Under the pieces are notes generated by a model. The model was not told where the DNA came from. It made no database searches and saw only the letters and a program-made list of their open reading frames with translations. A program made the position numbers and the translations under genes. DNA of 64,000 nt from Bacteroidaceae bacterium (GTDB lineage: Bacteria > Bacteroidota > Bacteroidia > Bacteroidales > Bacteroidaceae), in the NCBI GenBank assembly GCA_017379075.1, contig JAFNXL010000050.1:38451-102450 (forward strand). The letters run 5' to 3'. The number at the start of each line of letters is the position of its first letter. The stretch's first letter is position 1. Positions 30,021-40,000 of the stretch are shown in pieces.

Positions 30021-30182
30021 GGGGTAGGGACGTCTGCGTGCAGCGTCCGGAAAGCCCATTGGGTTATAATCGCACGCTCACGAATCTCACAAAATTATAT
30101 TATAGCTCTAAGCCTTTGGCGGGATTGGCGAGATTTGCGTGAGTAAAAAAATTCGGACGCTGCACGCAGACGTCCCTACCCC
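30021..30182. repeat. large palindromic element A with 29-bp perfect arms
   Basis: Left arm 30021-30049 (begins GGGGTAGGGACGTCTG) and right arm 30154-30182 are perfect reverse complements of 29 bp. Inside, CTCACGAATCTCAC and GCGAGATTTGCGTGAG form a second imperfect pair, so the 162-bp element can fold into one hairpin. It carries no gene. A word related to the arm (TTGCACGCAGACATCC) recurs near 31047. The following ~60 bp (30183-30250) is a CTCATCACTCA-type simple repeat. Confidence 0.85.
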
Positions 30183-30374
30183 CTCATCACTCACGGCTCA
30201 TCACTCACTACTCATCACCCATCACCCATCACTCAATGCTCATCACTCAATGTCAAATATTTTTACTTTCATCCAGAAAACACATTTTAGTTTCAAAATG
30301 AACAAAAACCAGCTAAAATAGTTCAAAAACAAACCTAAAAAGTCGCACTATTTTGCCCTACTGCGAAATTTTGA

Positions 30375-30462
30375 TTTTCCAACTGAGAAAAAATAATTTT
30401 CCAACTGGGAAATAAAAATTTTCCAACTGGGCACTTTCGACTTTCCAGCTGGATTTATACAA
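30375..30462. repeat. four TTTTCCAACTGGGAAA-type units at exactly 22-bp period
   Basis: Units start at 30375, 30397, 30419 and 30441. Each carries TTTCCAACTGGG or a close variant (last: CTTTCCAGCTGG) followed by an A-rich or mixed spacer. A degenerate fifth unit may precede (TTGCCCTACTGCGAAA at about 30353). Confidence 0.85.
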
Positions 30463-30491
30463 AAATACGCTTTTGTAAAAGATTTTCATTA

Positions 30492-30560
30492 GCACACTGA
30501 TGACACAGATGCGACAGATGACCGCAGATTTTGATTTTTGACAGAAGAACAAAAGAACAA
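30492..30560. repeat. dispersed repeat, copy 2
   Basis: Second copy of the repeat at 29872-29940; its end overlaps the left arm of palindromic element B. Confidence 0.7.
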
Positions 30561-30678
30561 GTTTTTGGGTCTTGAGCAATGAGCGATGAGCGGTGAGAGT
30601 AGGGACGTCACCCCTCATCACTCATTTCTCATCACTCACTACTCAAAATTATGTTCTTCTGTTCTTTTGTCGAAAAAA
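30535..30678. repeat. large palindromic element B (imperfect)
   Basis: Arms TTTTTGACAGAAGAACAAAA (from 30535) and its near reverse complement ending at 30678 flank inner complementary stretches built of TTGAG..TGAG.GATGAG words; the centre is GACGTC at about 30605. No gene inside. Confidence 0.7.
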
Positions 30679-30708
30679 ACCACTGCTCACAACTCACCGC
30701 TCAACAAT

Positions 30709-30953
30709 GCGTCTGGAAGACGCGAAGCCCGTAAGGGCGAATAGCCGCGGGTTCTTGAACCCGTGGAAAAATTGGTAAGGCAAAAAATGGCGTCTGCAAA
30801 GACGCGGAACGGCGACAATCTAACGATGCTCGAATATCGTTTGATGAATCCACGTTGCCGATTCGCGTCTTACAGACACCATTATTGTGCGGACGTGAGG
30901 AACCGAGGGCTTAAAAGCCCCCGGCTATTCATGTTCACGTCTTCCAGACGTCC
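30709..30953. repeat. large palindromic element C made of nested short dyads
   Basis: Symmetric about 30831. Outer dyads GCGTCTGGAAGACGC (30709-30723) and ACGTCTTCCAGACGT (30937-30951); next GAATAGCCGCGGGTTC against the complement of GCCCCCGGCTATTC; inner GCGTCTGCAAAGACGC (30790-30805) against the GCGTCTTACAGACACC stretch (from 30864); centre ACGATGCTCGAATATCGT (30823-30840). Every part is both a small palindrome and paired with its mirror across the centre. About 245 bp, no credible gene; the remaining ~200 bp to the GH92 gene hold nothing clear. Confidence 0.75.
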
Positions 30954-31169
30954 ATCATCACGACAATCTACTATTGGTTATCCTCTTTTGTTATATTGAA
31001 GAACGCGTGAGAAGTGAGTTATAAGCTATGAAAAAGGGGGAGACGTTGCACGCAGACATCCATTGTTCCCTCTATCCTTAAAAAAAAGTATGCTTTTATG
31101 CTTGTGTATGAAAAAAATAACGTATATTTACACCCATAATCTCTATAAATACCTATAAACAAACAAGAA

Positions 31170-33458
31170 ATGATAAAAAAAGCATCCTTGGCACTGTGTG
31201 CCTTATGTATGTCATGGACCAGCACATCGGCCATTGACAATGCCGTAGACTACGTGAACACACTGGTGGGAACACACTCTTCCTTTGCGCTCTCCACCGG
31301 CAACACCTATCCGGCAATTGCCACCCCTTGGGGTATGAACTTCTGGACTCCGCAAACCGGAAAGATGGGTGACGGATGGGCATATACCTACGATGCCGAG
31401 AAAATCCGCGGCTTCAAGCAGACCCACCAGCCCAGTCCCTGGATCAACGACTATGGTACGTTCGCCATTATGCCCGTATGCGGTGAGCCCATCTTTGACC
31501 AGGACAAGCGTGCCAGCTGGTTCTCGCACAAGGCAGAGACCGCCACACCTTATTATTATAAGGTATATCTGGCCGATCACGATGTGACCACAGAAATCAC
31601 ACCCACAAGCCGTGCGGCCGTGTTCCGCTTCACCTTCCCTGAGAGTGAGGGCAGCTATATTGTGGTGGATGCCTATGACCGTGGTTCATACGTGAAAATC
31701 ATTCCCGAAGAACAGAAGATTATCGGCTATACCACCCGCAACAGCGGCGGTGTGCCCAAAAACTTCCGCAACTATTTTGTGCTGAAGTTTGACAAGCCCT
31801 TTACCTATACAGCATCTGTAACCGAAGGCAACATCAGCACCGGTTCTCTGGAATCGGAAAGCAAACACTCCGGCGGTATCATCGGTTTCAGCACCAAGCG
31901 TGGCGAACAGGTGAACGTGCGCGTGGCCTCTTCCTTCATCAGCCACGAACAGGCAGAACTGAACCTGCGCGAAGTGGGTAAGGACTCTTTTGAGAAGGTG
32001 GCAGAAAAAGCCCGCAAGGAATGGAACGACGTGCTGGGACGCTTCGACGTACAGGACATGAGCGACCAGGACCGCGTACGCACATTCTACAGCTGTCTGT
32101 ACCGCTCCGTGCTCTTCCCCCGCAGCTTCTATGAGATTGACGCCAAGGGCAAGGTGGTACACTACAGTCCCTGCAACGGCCAGGTGATGCCCGGCTACTT
32201 CTTCACAGACACCGGTTTCTGGGACACATTCCGCTGCCTCTTCCCCTTGGTGAACCTGGTATACCCCAGCATGGCGCAGAAGATGCAGGAAGGTTGGGCC
32301 AACTGGTACAAGGAAAGCGGTTTCTTGCCCGAATGGAGTTCGCCCGGCCACCGCGACTGCATGGTGGGCAACAACTCGGCCAGCGTTGTGGCAGACGCCT
32401 ATCTGAAGGGCATCAGAGGATATGACATCGAAACCCTGTGGCAGGCCGTCATCCACGGAGCCAATGCCGACATGCCCCGCACATCAAGCGGCCGCGACCA
32501 GTGGGAAGCCTACAACCGCCTGGGCTATGTGCCTTATGACAAGATTCGTGAGAGTGCTGCCCGCACCCTGGAATATGCGTTCAACGACTGGAGCATCTAC
32601 AAACTGGGCAAGGCACTGGGCAAGCCCGAATCTGAGATTAAGGTTTATGGCGAACGTGCCATGAACTACAAGAACCTGTACGACGCCGAACACAAGCTGA
32701 TGCGCGGAAAGTTGGAGAACGGACAGTGGGTGCCCAACTTCAACCCCTTCAAGTGGGGCGATGCCTTCACCGAGGGTAACAGTCTGCACTACACATGGAG
32801 CGTGTTCCACGACCCTCAGGGACTGATTGACCTGATGGGCGGCAACAAGGAGTTCAACACCATGCTGGACACCGTATTCATCCTTCCCCCCATCTTTGAC
32901 GACAGCTATTACGGCGGTGTTATCCACGAAATCCGCGAGATGCAGATCATGAACATGGGTAACTATGCCCACGGCAACCAGCCCATCCAGCACATGATAT
33001 ACATGTACAACTACAGCGGCGAACCCTGGAAGGCACAGCACTGGCTGCGCGAGACAATGAACCGCATGTACAACCCCAACCCCGACGGCTACTGTGGCGA
33101 CGAGGACAACGGACAGACCAGCGCATGGTATGTGTTCACCGCCCTGGGATTCTATCCCGTATGTCCGGGTGCTGACGAATATGTAATGGGCGCTCCCTAC
33201 TTCCAGAAGATGACCCTTACGCTTGAGAACGGCAAGAAGGTGGTGATAAACGCCCCCGAGAACAGCGACAAGAACCGTTATGTAAAGGAACTGAAGATGG
33301 GCGGAAAGGCTTATGAGAAGAACTACATCAAGCACGGCGAGCTGCTGAAGGGCGCCACCTTGGACTATGTGATGGACGACAAGCCCAACAAGAAGCGCGG
33401 AACTTCGGCCGACGCAGCCCCCTACTCTTTCACCAAGGAACTTAAAGGAATCAAATGA
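31170..33458 (+). CDS. GH92 family alpha-mannosidase
   Basis: 762 residues with a signal peptide (MIKKASLALCALCMSWTSTSA). N-terminal beta-sandwich (VDYVNTLVGTHSSFALSTGNTYPAIATPWGMNFWTPQTG) and C-terminal (alpha/alpha)6 domain. The motifs around the Ca2+-dependent inverting active site are present: FTEGNSLHYTWSVFHD with the likely general-acid Glu, GNQPIQHMIYMYN, and GDEDNGQ at 643-649 with the base Asp. GH92 enzymes are exo-alpha-mannosidases (1,2/1,3/1,4/1,6) acting on N-glycans or fungal mannan. Overlaps the GH76 gene by 4 bp (ATGATG), so the two are translationally coupled. Closely similar along its whole length to the GH92 at 45410. Confidence 0.96.
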   Translation: MIKKASLALCALCMSWTSTSAIDNAVDYVNTLVGTHSSFALSTGNTYPAIATPWGMNFWTPQTGKMGDGWAYTYDAEKIRGFKQTHQPSPWINDYGTFAIMPVCGEPIFDQDKRASWFSHKAETATPYYYKVYLADHDVTTEITPTSRAAVFRFTFPESEGSYIVVDAYDRGSYVKIIPEEQKIIGYTTRNSGGVPKNFRNYFVLKFDKPFTYTASVTEGNISTGSLESESKHSGGIIGFSTKRGEQVNVRVASSFISHEQAELNLREVGKDSFEKVAEKARKEWNDVLGRFDVQDMSDQDRVRTFYSCLYRSVLFPRSFYEIDAKGKVVHYSPCNGQVMPGYFFTDTGFWDTFRCLFPLVNLVYPSMAQKMQEGWANWYKESGFLPEWSSPGHRDCMVGNNSASVVADAYLKGIRGYDIETLWQAVIHGANADMPRTSSGRDQWEAYNRLGYVPYDKIRESAARTLEYAFNDWSIYKLGKALGKPESEIKVYGERAMNYKNLYDAEHKLMRGKLENGQWVPNFNPFKWGDAFTEGNSLHYTWSVFHDPQGLIDLMGGNKEFNTMLDTVFILPPIFDDSYYGGVIHEIREMQIMNMGNYAHGNQPIQHMIYMYNYSGEPWKAQHWLRETMNRMYNPNPDGYCGDEDNGQTSAWYVFTALGFYPVCPGADEYVMGAPYFQKMTLTLENGKKVVINAPENSDKNRYVKELKMGGKAYEKNYIKHGELLKGATLDYVMDDKPNKKRGTSADAAPYSFTKELKGIK

Positions 33459-34684
33459 TGCGTCTTGCCTTATTGACCCTTATACTTACGTTTTGTGCCG
33501 GTAATCTGCCGGCACAAAATGTTTCCACTACCCAGCAGGATGACTGGGCGGCGTATGATGCCTTCAACAAAGCTTATCTGGACTCCACAAAGTATATATA
33601 CAAGGATTTCATAAGCCGCCAGAGTGCGGTGGACCGTTGGAACGGTGCAGCAGCCATCTGGTGCCATGCACATTTCTATGAGATGGCGCTGGTGGCCTGC
33701 GAGCGTGCGAAGAAAGAGGGCGACGCCAAGCGCTACAGCCAAGCCTGCAAACACGTCCTGCGCCTGATGCAAGGCAATATCAGACAATATGCAGACTTCA
33801 ATTTTGACGATTGCAACATCAACACAGGATGGTTTGTCTACGATGACATCATGTGGTGGACCATCGCCCTTGCCAAAACCTGGCAGGCATTTGGTGACGA
33901 GCGCTCCCTCGCCTTGGCTGAAGAAAGTTTCTGCCGCGTGTATTACGGATCGGAAAAGGTGGGCGACGACGGCAGCTATGCCGATCCCAAGCGCGGTCTG
34001 GGAGGCGGCATGTTCTGGGAATGGCAGCCCATTGACAAACCAAAACCACACAAACCTGGCGACTTCCGTTCGGCTTGCATCAACTTCCCCACGGTCATTG
34101 CCGCCTGTTTGCTGAGCCGTATGGTGCCGGATAGTCAGACGGTGGCAGATACGGAAACGCATCCGAAAGCACAAAGCAGAGCGTTCTATCTGCGCACGGC
34201 ACGCGAAGTGTACAAATGGGCAGACGGGACGCTGGTTGAAAACGGCCGTGTGGCAGACGGAATCCACAATGCCGGACCGGAATTCAACGACCATCTCTAC
34301 AATCAGGCCACCTACATCGGTGCTTCCTGCCTGCTGTATCAGCTGACAGGTGAGCGCGACTATCTGCGCAAAGCGGTTGAAGGGGCAAACTATGTGTTTG
34401 AAAAGATGTGCAAAGACGGCATACTCCCCTTGGAAAACGGACCGGAACAAGGCGTGTACTGCGCCATTTTCGCACAATACATGCGTATGCTGGTATACGA
34501 TTGCGGACAGCGCCAGTACCTGACTTACATCAGACAGAACATAGAAGCCGGATGGAAGAACCGGGACAGGAAGAACGGTCTTTCAGACGGACGGTTTGCA
34601 CACCCCTCCACCATCAACGGCAAGACAGAAGTCTATCCCGCCAGCGGACTCCCCGCATTGATGCTGATGTTCCCAAGCGAATAA
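33455..34684 (+). CDS. GH76 family endo-alpha-1,6-mannanase
   Basis: 409 residues with a signal peptide (MMRLALLTLILTFCAGNLPA). The (alpha/alpha)6 fold and the paired catalytic aspartates of GH76 are visible in FVYDDIMWWTIAL (Asp130, Asp131), with further family blocks QACKHVLRLMQGN, GGGMFWEWQP and FNDHLYNQATYIGASCLLYQLTG. GH76 cuts alpha-1,6-linked mannose backbones such as yeast cell-wall mannan; the GH92 product of the same transcript would remove side-chain or terminal mannose. It ends at a strong bidirectional terminator. Confidence 0.93.
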   Translation: MMRLALLTLILTFCAGNLPAQNVSTTQQDDWAAYDAFNKAYLDSTKYIYKDFISRQSAVDRWNGAAAIWCHAHFYEMALVACERAKKEGDAKRYSQACKHVLRLMQGNIRQYADFNFDDCNINTGWFVYDDIMWWTIALAKTWQAFGDERSLALAEESFCRVYYGSEKVGDDGSYADPKRGLGGGMFWEWQPIDKPKPHKPGDFRSACINFPTVIAACLLSRMVPDSQTVADTETHPKAQSRAFYLRTAREVYKWADGTLVENGRVADGIHNAGPEFNDHLYNQATYIGASCLLYQLTGERDYLRKAVEGANYVFEKMCKDGILPLENGPEQGVYCAIFAQYMRMLVYDCGQRQYLTYIRQNIEAGWKNRDRKNGLSDGRFAHPSTINGKTEVYPASGLPALMLMFPSE

Positions 34685-34700
34685 ATTTCGGAAGAAGGCA

Positions 34701-34741
34701 CGAAAAAGCCCGCAAGCGTCTGTTGCTTGCGGGCTTTTTCG
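34701..34741. terminator. bidirectional terminator between GH76 and the fasciclin gene
   Basis: Perfect 17-bp stem CGAAAAAGCCCGCAAGC (34701-34717) with its complement at 34725-34741, loop of 7; an A run on one side and a T run on the other serve both converging transcripts. A second weaker stem (GCGGG/CCCGC) with a following CTTTTTG lies at 34751-34777. Confidence 0.92.
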
Positions 34742-34790
34742 TATCTGACTGGGCGGGACGTTGCCCGCTCCTTTTTGTCAAACGAGAGAT

Positions 34791-36917
34791 TTACCAGATA
34801 TTTTCCGGTTTTTCGGGGTTATCGAAGATTTCCTTTGACACAAATTCCATGTAGTCCATATAAAGCTCCTTACGGTCGCTGTCCAGTACGGATTTGAAAC
34901 GGATGTAATATGTCTTGTCGGGATCCATCATCTGGCGTGTAACGATGCGGCGTGAGCAGTTTTCCTTTTCGCGCTCCGTGCGGGGAGCCACTTCATCGTT
35001 TACGCTCTTGATACCCTTCATGATCATATTGTTACGCATACGTTTGTCCACCTCGGCGTTGTAGCTGTCGTCTTCCGTATCGCGTTCCCAACCGGTTGAA
35101 ATGTGGTTCACCGGAATGGTAAGGTCTACGGGAATACCGGTTACAGGCAGGTTGTTGGGGTCTGAACCAAAATACATCTGACAGGTACCGCGCACGCTGT
35201 TAGCAAGAATCTTGTAACGCAGCTCATAGATTCCCTTGCGGGGAACGGGAGGAAGCTTCATGGTTACGTCGTAGCGTCCCAATGCCTTGATCTCGTCGCA
35301 GGAATAGTTACACCAGTTGTATCCCCAACCGTTGAAGTAGACATACATACAATCGTCATTCAGCGTCATGTTGTCAAAGTACTGATACACGCTGCTTGGC
35401 GGAATGTAGATGTGCATGTGCTTGTCTTCCTTAGACTCCTTGCGGCGCAGTTCATTGGTCATGGCCTCGGGGAAGATGGCGAAACCGTCAAAACGGATAT
35501 GGTCTTTCATCAGATGGTTGCGCACATCATCGTTGTACGACAAAGGTTTGTCAATGGGATAGATACAGGCGTTCACAATTCCCTGCACATTGGTCAGTTC
35601 GCCGTCACGTACAACGTAACAACCTGTCTTGTCCGCATCGCATCCAATCTCCAGGCCTGTTCCTCTACGTCCGTCATCCAAGATGGGGAAACGGTTCAGG
35701 TAGACACCGTTTGACGCACCGCTTTCGTACAGTTTCAAGAGACGTCGCTTACCCATTGTGGTATAGTATTCCACAACGGGAATGGTGAACTTGCCGGGAT
35801 TGCTGGCTGAATAGCCATACTCATTGGCATGGATCAGCAAACGGTTTGCCGGAATGCGCATGGGCAGGATGTGATAGGTTACCCACTGGTAAAGCAGATG
35901 CTGGGGCGAATCGTAGCTTACACCGGAAGTCTTGAACACGTCATCCTCCGAATACTGACGATTCTCTAGAATCCACTGCGTGAGTTCTTCCAACAGATTG
36001 GGGCTGTGGGGATCCAGTCCTTGCGCGCGCCAATAGTCGTCCGTCTCTGCAAAAATGGTGAAACCAATCAGTCGGTGAGGAGGCGCGTAGGCATCAGTTC
36101 CCTTGTTTACACGAGGGTCCACAAAACCCAATGAAAGGAAGTCCTTCAAGTCTGGAATCTGACCAGTCTGATACTTCTCTTCGTACACCTCATCACGAAC
36201 CACAGAAAGCGTATCCATCAGGCCAGCTGCCTGGATTGCTCGGGAAATGACCAGCAGTCCTTCTTCACCATTGTCAAGAATGCGTTGTATGAATTTGGAT
36301 GCCGTTATGGGATTGGGTGCGACAACCTTGCTCAAGCGGTGAATCACGCCGTTGGTCACAAGGATGTCTCTGTTTTTAATATCCACAGCGCAGTCTGTAT
36401 TGATGCTGACACTGTCTGGATTCGTTTCAGACCAATATACCGTATACTTGTTCTCGGCCATATTCGCGATTGGGAACTCGGCATTGTTCAGAAGAGGAAA
36501 TTCTGAAATCTCAAAGCGCTGGGAAGCCAGGTCGCCTCCGTCAATGATACTGTTATGCACAATTACCCTGCGGATGGAGTCAAGTTTGGTGCTGTCTGTA
36601 AAACTTTCCCAAGTGGGTTCGTCAATAAGTCCCTCTTCCACCACAGTCTGCAGATACTCACGGATAGTCTCGTTGGTATAGGCAAAACAGGTATAATTAC
36701 CACGCGCAGCCATCAGCTGATAGACACTTGACTCACTACGCGAGCTCACCGGCACCTGTTTAAGCAACTCCACATACTCGCTGTATTCATTGAAATGTTC
36801 CAGATAGCTGACCACCGTATTGTCCGTGAAGACATAACGCGCAGAGGTGTCGATGGTTTCCTTGCAAGCTGAGAGCAGAAGCAGAGCACCTGTTATTGAA
36901 AGCAGAAACTTTTTCAT
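34791..36917 (-). CDS. fasciclin (FAS1) domain lipoprotein
   Basis: 708 residues from ATG 36917, which gives a lipoprotein signal (MKKFLLSITGALLLLSAC); the open frame upstream lacks any signal-like start. Residues ~25-200 form a FAS1 domain (SSVYQLMAARGNYTCFAYTNETIREYL, RRVIVHNSI, DILVTNGVIHRLSKVV). A second FAS1-like section follows to about 430. The last ~280 residues are beta-rich (YDVTMKLPPVPRKGIYELRYKIL, YFGSDPNNLPV). FAS1 domains mediate adhesion; lipoproteins of this kind often sit in Bacteroidetes glycan loci, presumably on the cell surface. Third gene of the minus-strand set; a nested hairpin separates it from the gene before it. Confidence 0.82.
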   Translation of the reverse strand: MKKFLLSITGALLLLSACKETIDTSARYVFTDNTVVSYLEHFNEYSEYVELLKQVPVSSRSESSVYQLMAARGNYTCFAYTNETIREYLQTVVEEGLIDEPTWESFTDSTKLDSIRRVIVHNSIIDGGDLASQRFEISEFPLLNNAEFPIANMAENKYTVYWSETNPDSVSINTDCAVDIKNRDILVTNGVIHRLSKVVAPNPITASKFIQRILDNGEEGLLVISRAIQAAGLMDTLSVVRDEVYEEKYQTGQIPDLKDFLSLGFVDPRVNKGTDAYAPPHRLIGFTIFAETDDYWRAQGLDPHSPNLLEELTQWILENRQYSEDDVFKTSGVSYDSPQHLLYQWVTYHILPMRIPANRLLIHANEYGYSASNPGKFTIPVVEYYTTMGKRRLLKLYESGASNGVYLNRFPILDDGRRGTGLEIGCDADKTGCYVVRDGELTNVQGIVNACIYPIDKPLSYNDDVRNHLMKDHIRFDGFAIFPEAMTNELRRKESKEDKHMHIYIPPSSVYQYFDNMTLNDDCMYVYFNGWGYNWCNYSCDEIKALGRYDVTMKLPPVPRKGIYELRYKILANSVRGTCQMYFGSDPNNLPVTGIPVDLTIPVNHISTGWERDTEDDSYNAEVDKRMRNNMIMKGIKSVNDEVAPRTEREKENCSRRIVTRQMMDPDKTYYIRFKSVLDSDRKELYMDYMEFVSKEIFDNPEKPENIW

Positions 36918-36941
36918 AAAGATATAATAATGAAAGTTAGG

Positions 36942-37001
36942 AATTCCGGACAGACCCGGCAAACCCCGTAAGAGGCTTTTGCCCAAGGTCTGTCCAGAAT
37001 T
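36942..37001 (-). other. intra-operon nested hairpin
   Basis: Outer stem AATTCCGGACAGACC (36942-36956) with GGTCTGTCCAGAATT (36987-37001), one mismatch, and inner stem GGCAAA (36958-36963) with TTTGCC (36978-36983). No T run follows on the minus strand, so it is more likely an mRNA processing or stability element between two co-oriented genes than a full terminator. Confidence 0.65.
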
Positions 37002-37021
37002 TTAGAGATGTATAGCGAATA

Positions 37022-40000
37022 TTACTTCACCAACACTTTCTTGCCATTGATGATGTAGAGACCCTTGACAGGCTTCTGTACACGCTGACCGGACAGGTTG
37101 AAGATGCCCTGCAGCTTGCCGTTCTGAACCTTGTCAGAGGTTACGATGTCACCGATACCGGTGCTGCCGCCTTCTGCTTCCATCTGGGCACGGGTAATCA
37201 CGCGGATGTGGCGGACATCCAGTACAAAACCGGTACCTTCTTCTGAGAGATCCCAACGGAACCAGTGGTCGGTGCCTTTACCCCATCCCCAATCAGCGTA
37301 AGCCTGGCGTACGTCAATGTAGTACTTTGTCCATTCGCTGGCAGCGGCAAGAGTGCCGTAGCTGTTGTATTGAACAGAGCTGAGACCGGGATTAGCAAAG
37401 TAAGTGCGGCCGTCAGTGATTTCCTTATCCAGCATATACTCGAACGCAATCACATAATCCTGGTTGGGAAGAGTCTCAATCAGACCGATGAAGCCCAGAT
37501 AAGGATCGTCACCGGTAACCTCCATGTGGTAGGTGAAGGGAGCGGTCTCGGTTACTGCTACGCTGTTGGGCTCGTAATCAGCCTTCAGGTAGAAGTAAGC
37601 AGGATAAGTCTCCAGCATTTCTGCCTTCTTGTCCTTGGCACCCTGCAGACTGTATTCGCCATCGAAGAAGCCAGCCCATACGCCATTGTAGTAGCCCATG
37701 AACGCGCCCTTTTCCTCCTCGGTCATAGCAGTATTGGGAGCCCAAGTCTCGAAGAGCTTTTCTGCGGTGTTCACCAAATCCAGATAAGTCTTCTTGGCCT
37801 CGTAAATCTCCAGGAAGAGGTCTGAATAGCTCTTCACCAAAGTCAGCTTGGCTGCATTGTCAGCAGTGCCGGCAATGGCCTCGTTGTTGGCAGCAAGTTT
37901 CTCGCGGATATCATTACCGAAGTTGGGATACTTGGTGTATTCAACTACGTCAGAAGCATACTCCAACAGAGTGTTGGCGCGTGCGCTCTGGCTTGCCAAT
38001 ACGTTGTCAAGTGCGGCAGTAGCCTCATCGAGTGTACCGGCGTAAGTGAGCTTCAAGTTACCGAAGCCTGTCCAGTCACCGGCAAGACCAGTTTCGGGAG
38101 TTCCGGGAGACTTGATACCCAACTTCAATGTTCCATCTTCCACAACAGCAAGTACCTTGTTGATGTGACGGCCAGAATTGATGGCACAGAGGGTACTCTG
38201 AATACCATGCATTACATAACCGATGGTGTCACCTAATTCGTCAGTTACGGGAAGATCCAGCACATCGCCGCTCAGGTGGCAGTTCTCTCCGTCTACAGCC
38301 TGGTCAACAGTAACCATGTCTTCAATAACCGCCTGTACATAGTTGTGGATGCCGTTGGCGTAGATGGTAGAAGCATAGTTGGTGCTGGTAGCCACACCGC
38401 TGGGACGGAAGGCAGCATTGATGGTAATCTCATAGATACCGTTCTTGAGTCCGGTCAAGGTCTGGCTCAACTCCCAGTTGTCGGTAGTCTCATCATAGAA
38501 CTCGGCTGCATATCGCTTACCGTCGGTCTGGTAGTCATAACCCTTTCCGGTCCAGTGTTCCCATCCCTTGCTGAAGTCAGCATTAGGAATCAACAGAGTT
38601 ACGTCGGCACCGGGAAGATAGCTTGCCTGTACAGCAGCCTGCTGCAGGCCCTTTACATATTCGATTTCAGTCTTGATGGTATCGGCGGGAAGTACGTGTG
38701 TATCATAGATAGTGTTGAACACACCGTTGGGATATACACCTTCCTCTGCCTCGTCAGCATTCAGATAGTTGTTCAGGAATGCCAAAGCCTCGGTCTCTTC
38801 CATGGGAGTAGCCTCAACGTATGCACGAATATCCTCAACAGTTGTCTTGTATGCCTCATAAGTCTCGGCAGAAGCTGTGATTTCCTGCTGGAGCAGAACC
38901 ACTGCATAGTACTTTGCAAAGAGGTCTTCCATTTCTTCCGCACCGTCAAGTACTTCCACCACACCGTCGTACTGGTCAAGCAGAGCCTGTTCTGCCACAA
39001 CATCGAGGTTGAAGGCGTCAGCCTCTTCCTCATAACCATTGAGAATTTCATCAAACTCTTCTCTGTTACCGAAGGTCATCTCGGTCATCTGGTGAACCAC
39101 ATCAGTTCTGCCCTGATAGTTGCATTCCAGTTCCACCTTATAATATTGGTATTCCACCAAACCCGTACTCATACCGAAGTAAGAAGCGGTGTTGTTGGCA
39201 GGGTTCAGACGGCTCTGGTCCATGTCAATCTTCTCGTCTACAAGTGTCCAGGCTTCGGCATCGCGCTTGGCCTGTCCGTCGCCTTCGAAGTTAGCGCCAT
39301 AGATTCTCCAAGTACCCCAGTTGCGCTCGGGGAATCTCTGGGTGTCACCACCAGTTACGAGCGTGTAGAAATAGGGAGATACCACATCACAGGCCTTGAA
39401 CACCAAATACAAACCTTCGCTGTTGTAACCACCACACCACTTGGTTGCGGTATTTCCATCGAACAAGTACTCGGGGCCTTCGCCAGAGAAGCCAGATGAA
39501 CCGTCAAGGAAGATCAGACCGTCTCTGTAGGTAGCATCCATGTGGTAGTTCAGATAGTTGATTTCCTTGGTCATTTGGTCTGTAGAGAGAGGACGGTTCT
39601 CCATGATGAAGGGATAAGAACCGTTTACGAACAGATTGCCTGCACCTTCGTTGGTTTCCAGGTACTGGTTGAAGAATGCCTGCAGATTCTCGCTCATGTC
39701 GCCAAGTACTTCGAGCAATTCTGCCACCTTAGCTTCATATTCAGCATACTTCTCAACAGAAGTGTTAATTTGGTTCTGCAGTTCGCTCAAACGGGTAGAG
39801 GCGGTAGCCAAAGTAGCCACGTTGGCAGCGGAACGCAGTTCGCGCAATACCTTGTTGTACTCGTCAATCAGACTCTGCTGTGCAACCACATCCAAATTGA
39901 ATGTCTCATACTGTTCAGTATACTCCTGACGCATGGTGTAGAAGTTGGCCTGGTTAAACAGAGACATGTCACCCATCTGGAAACGGTCTCCGCCATTCAT

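Noticed and set aside
30139-30999. Short open frames in the palindrome-rich zone
   Set aside because: They translate simple CTCATCACT repeats and palindrome arms; no start signals or families.
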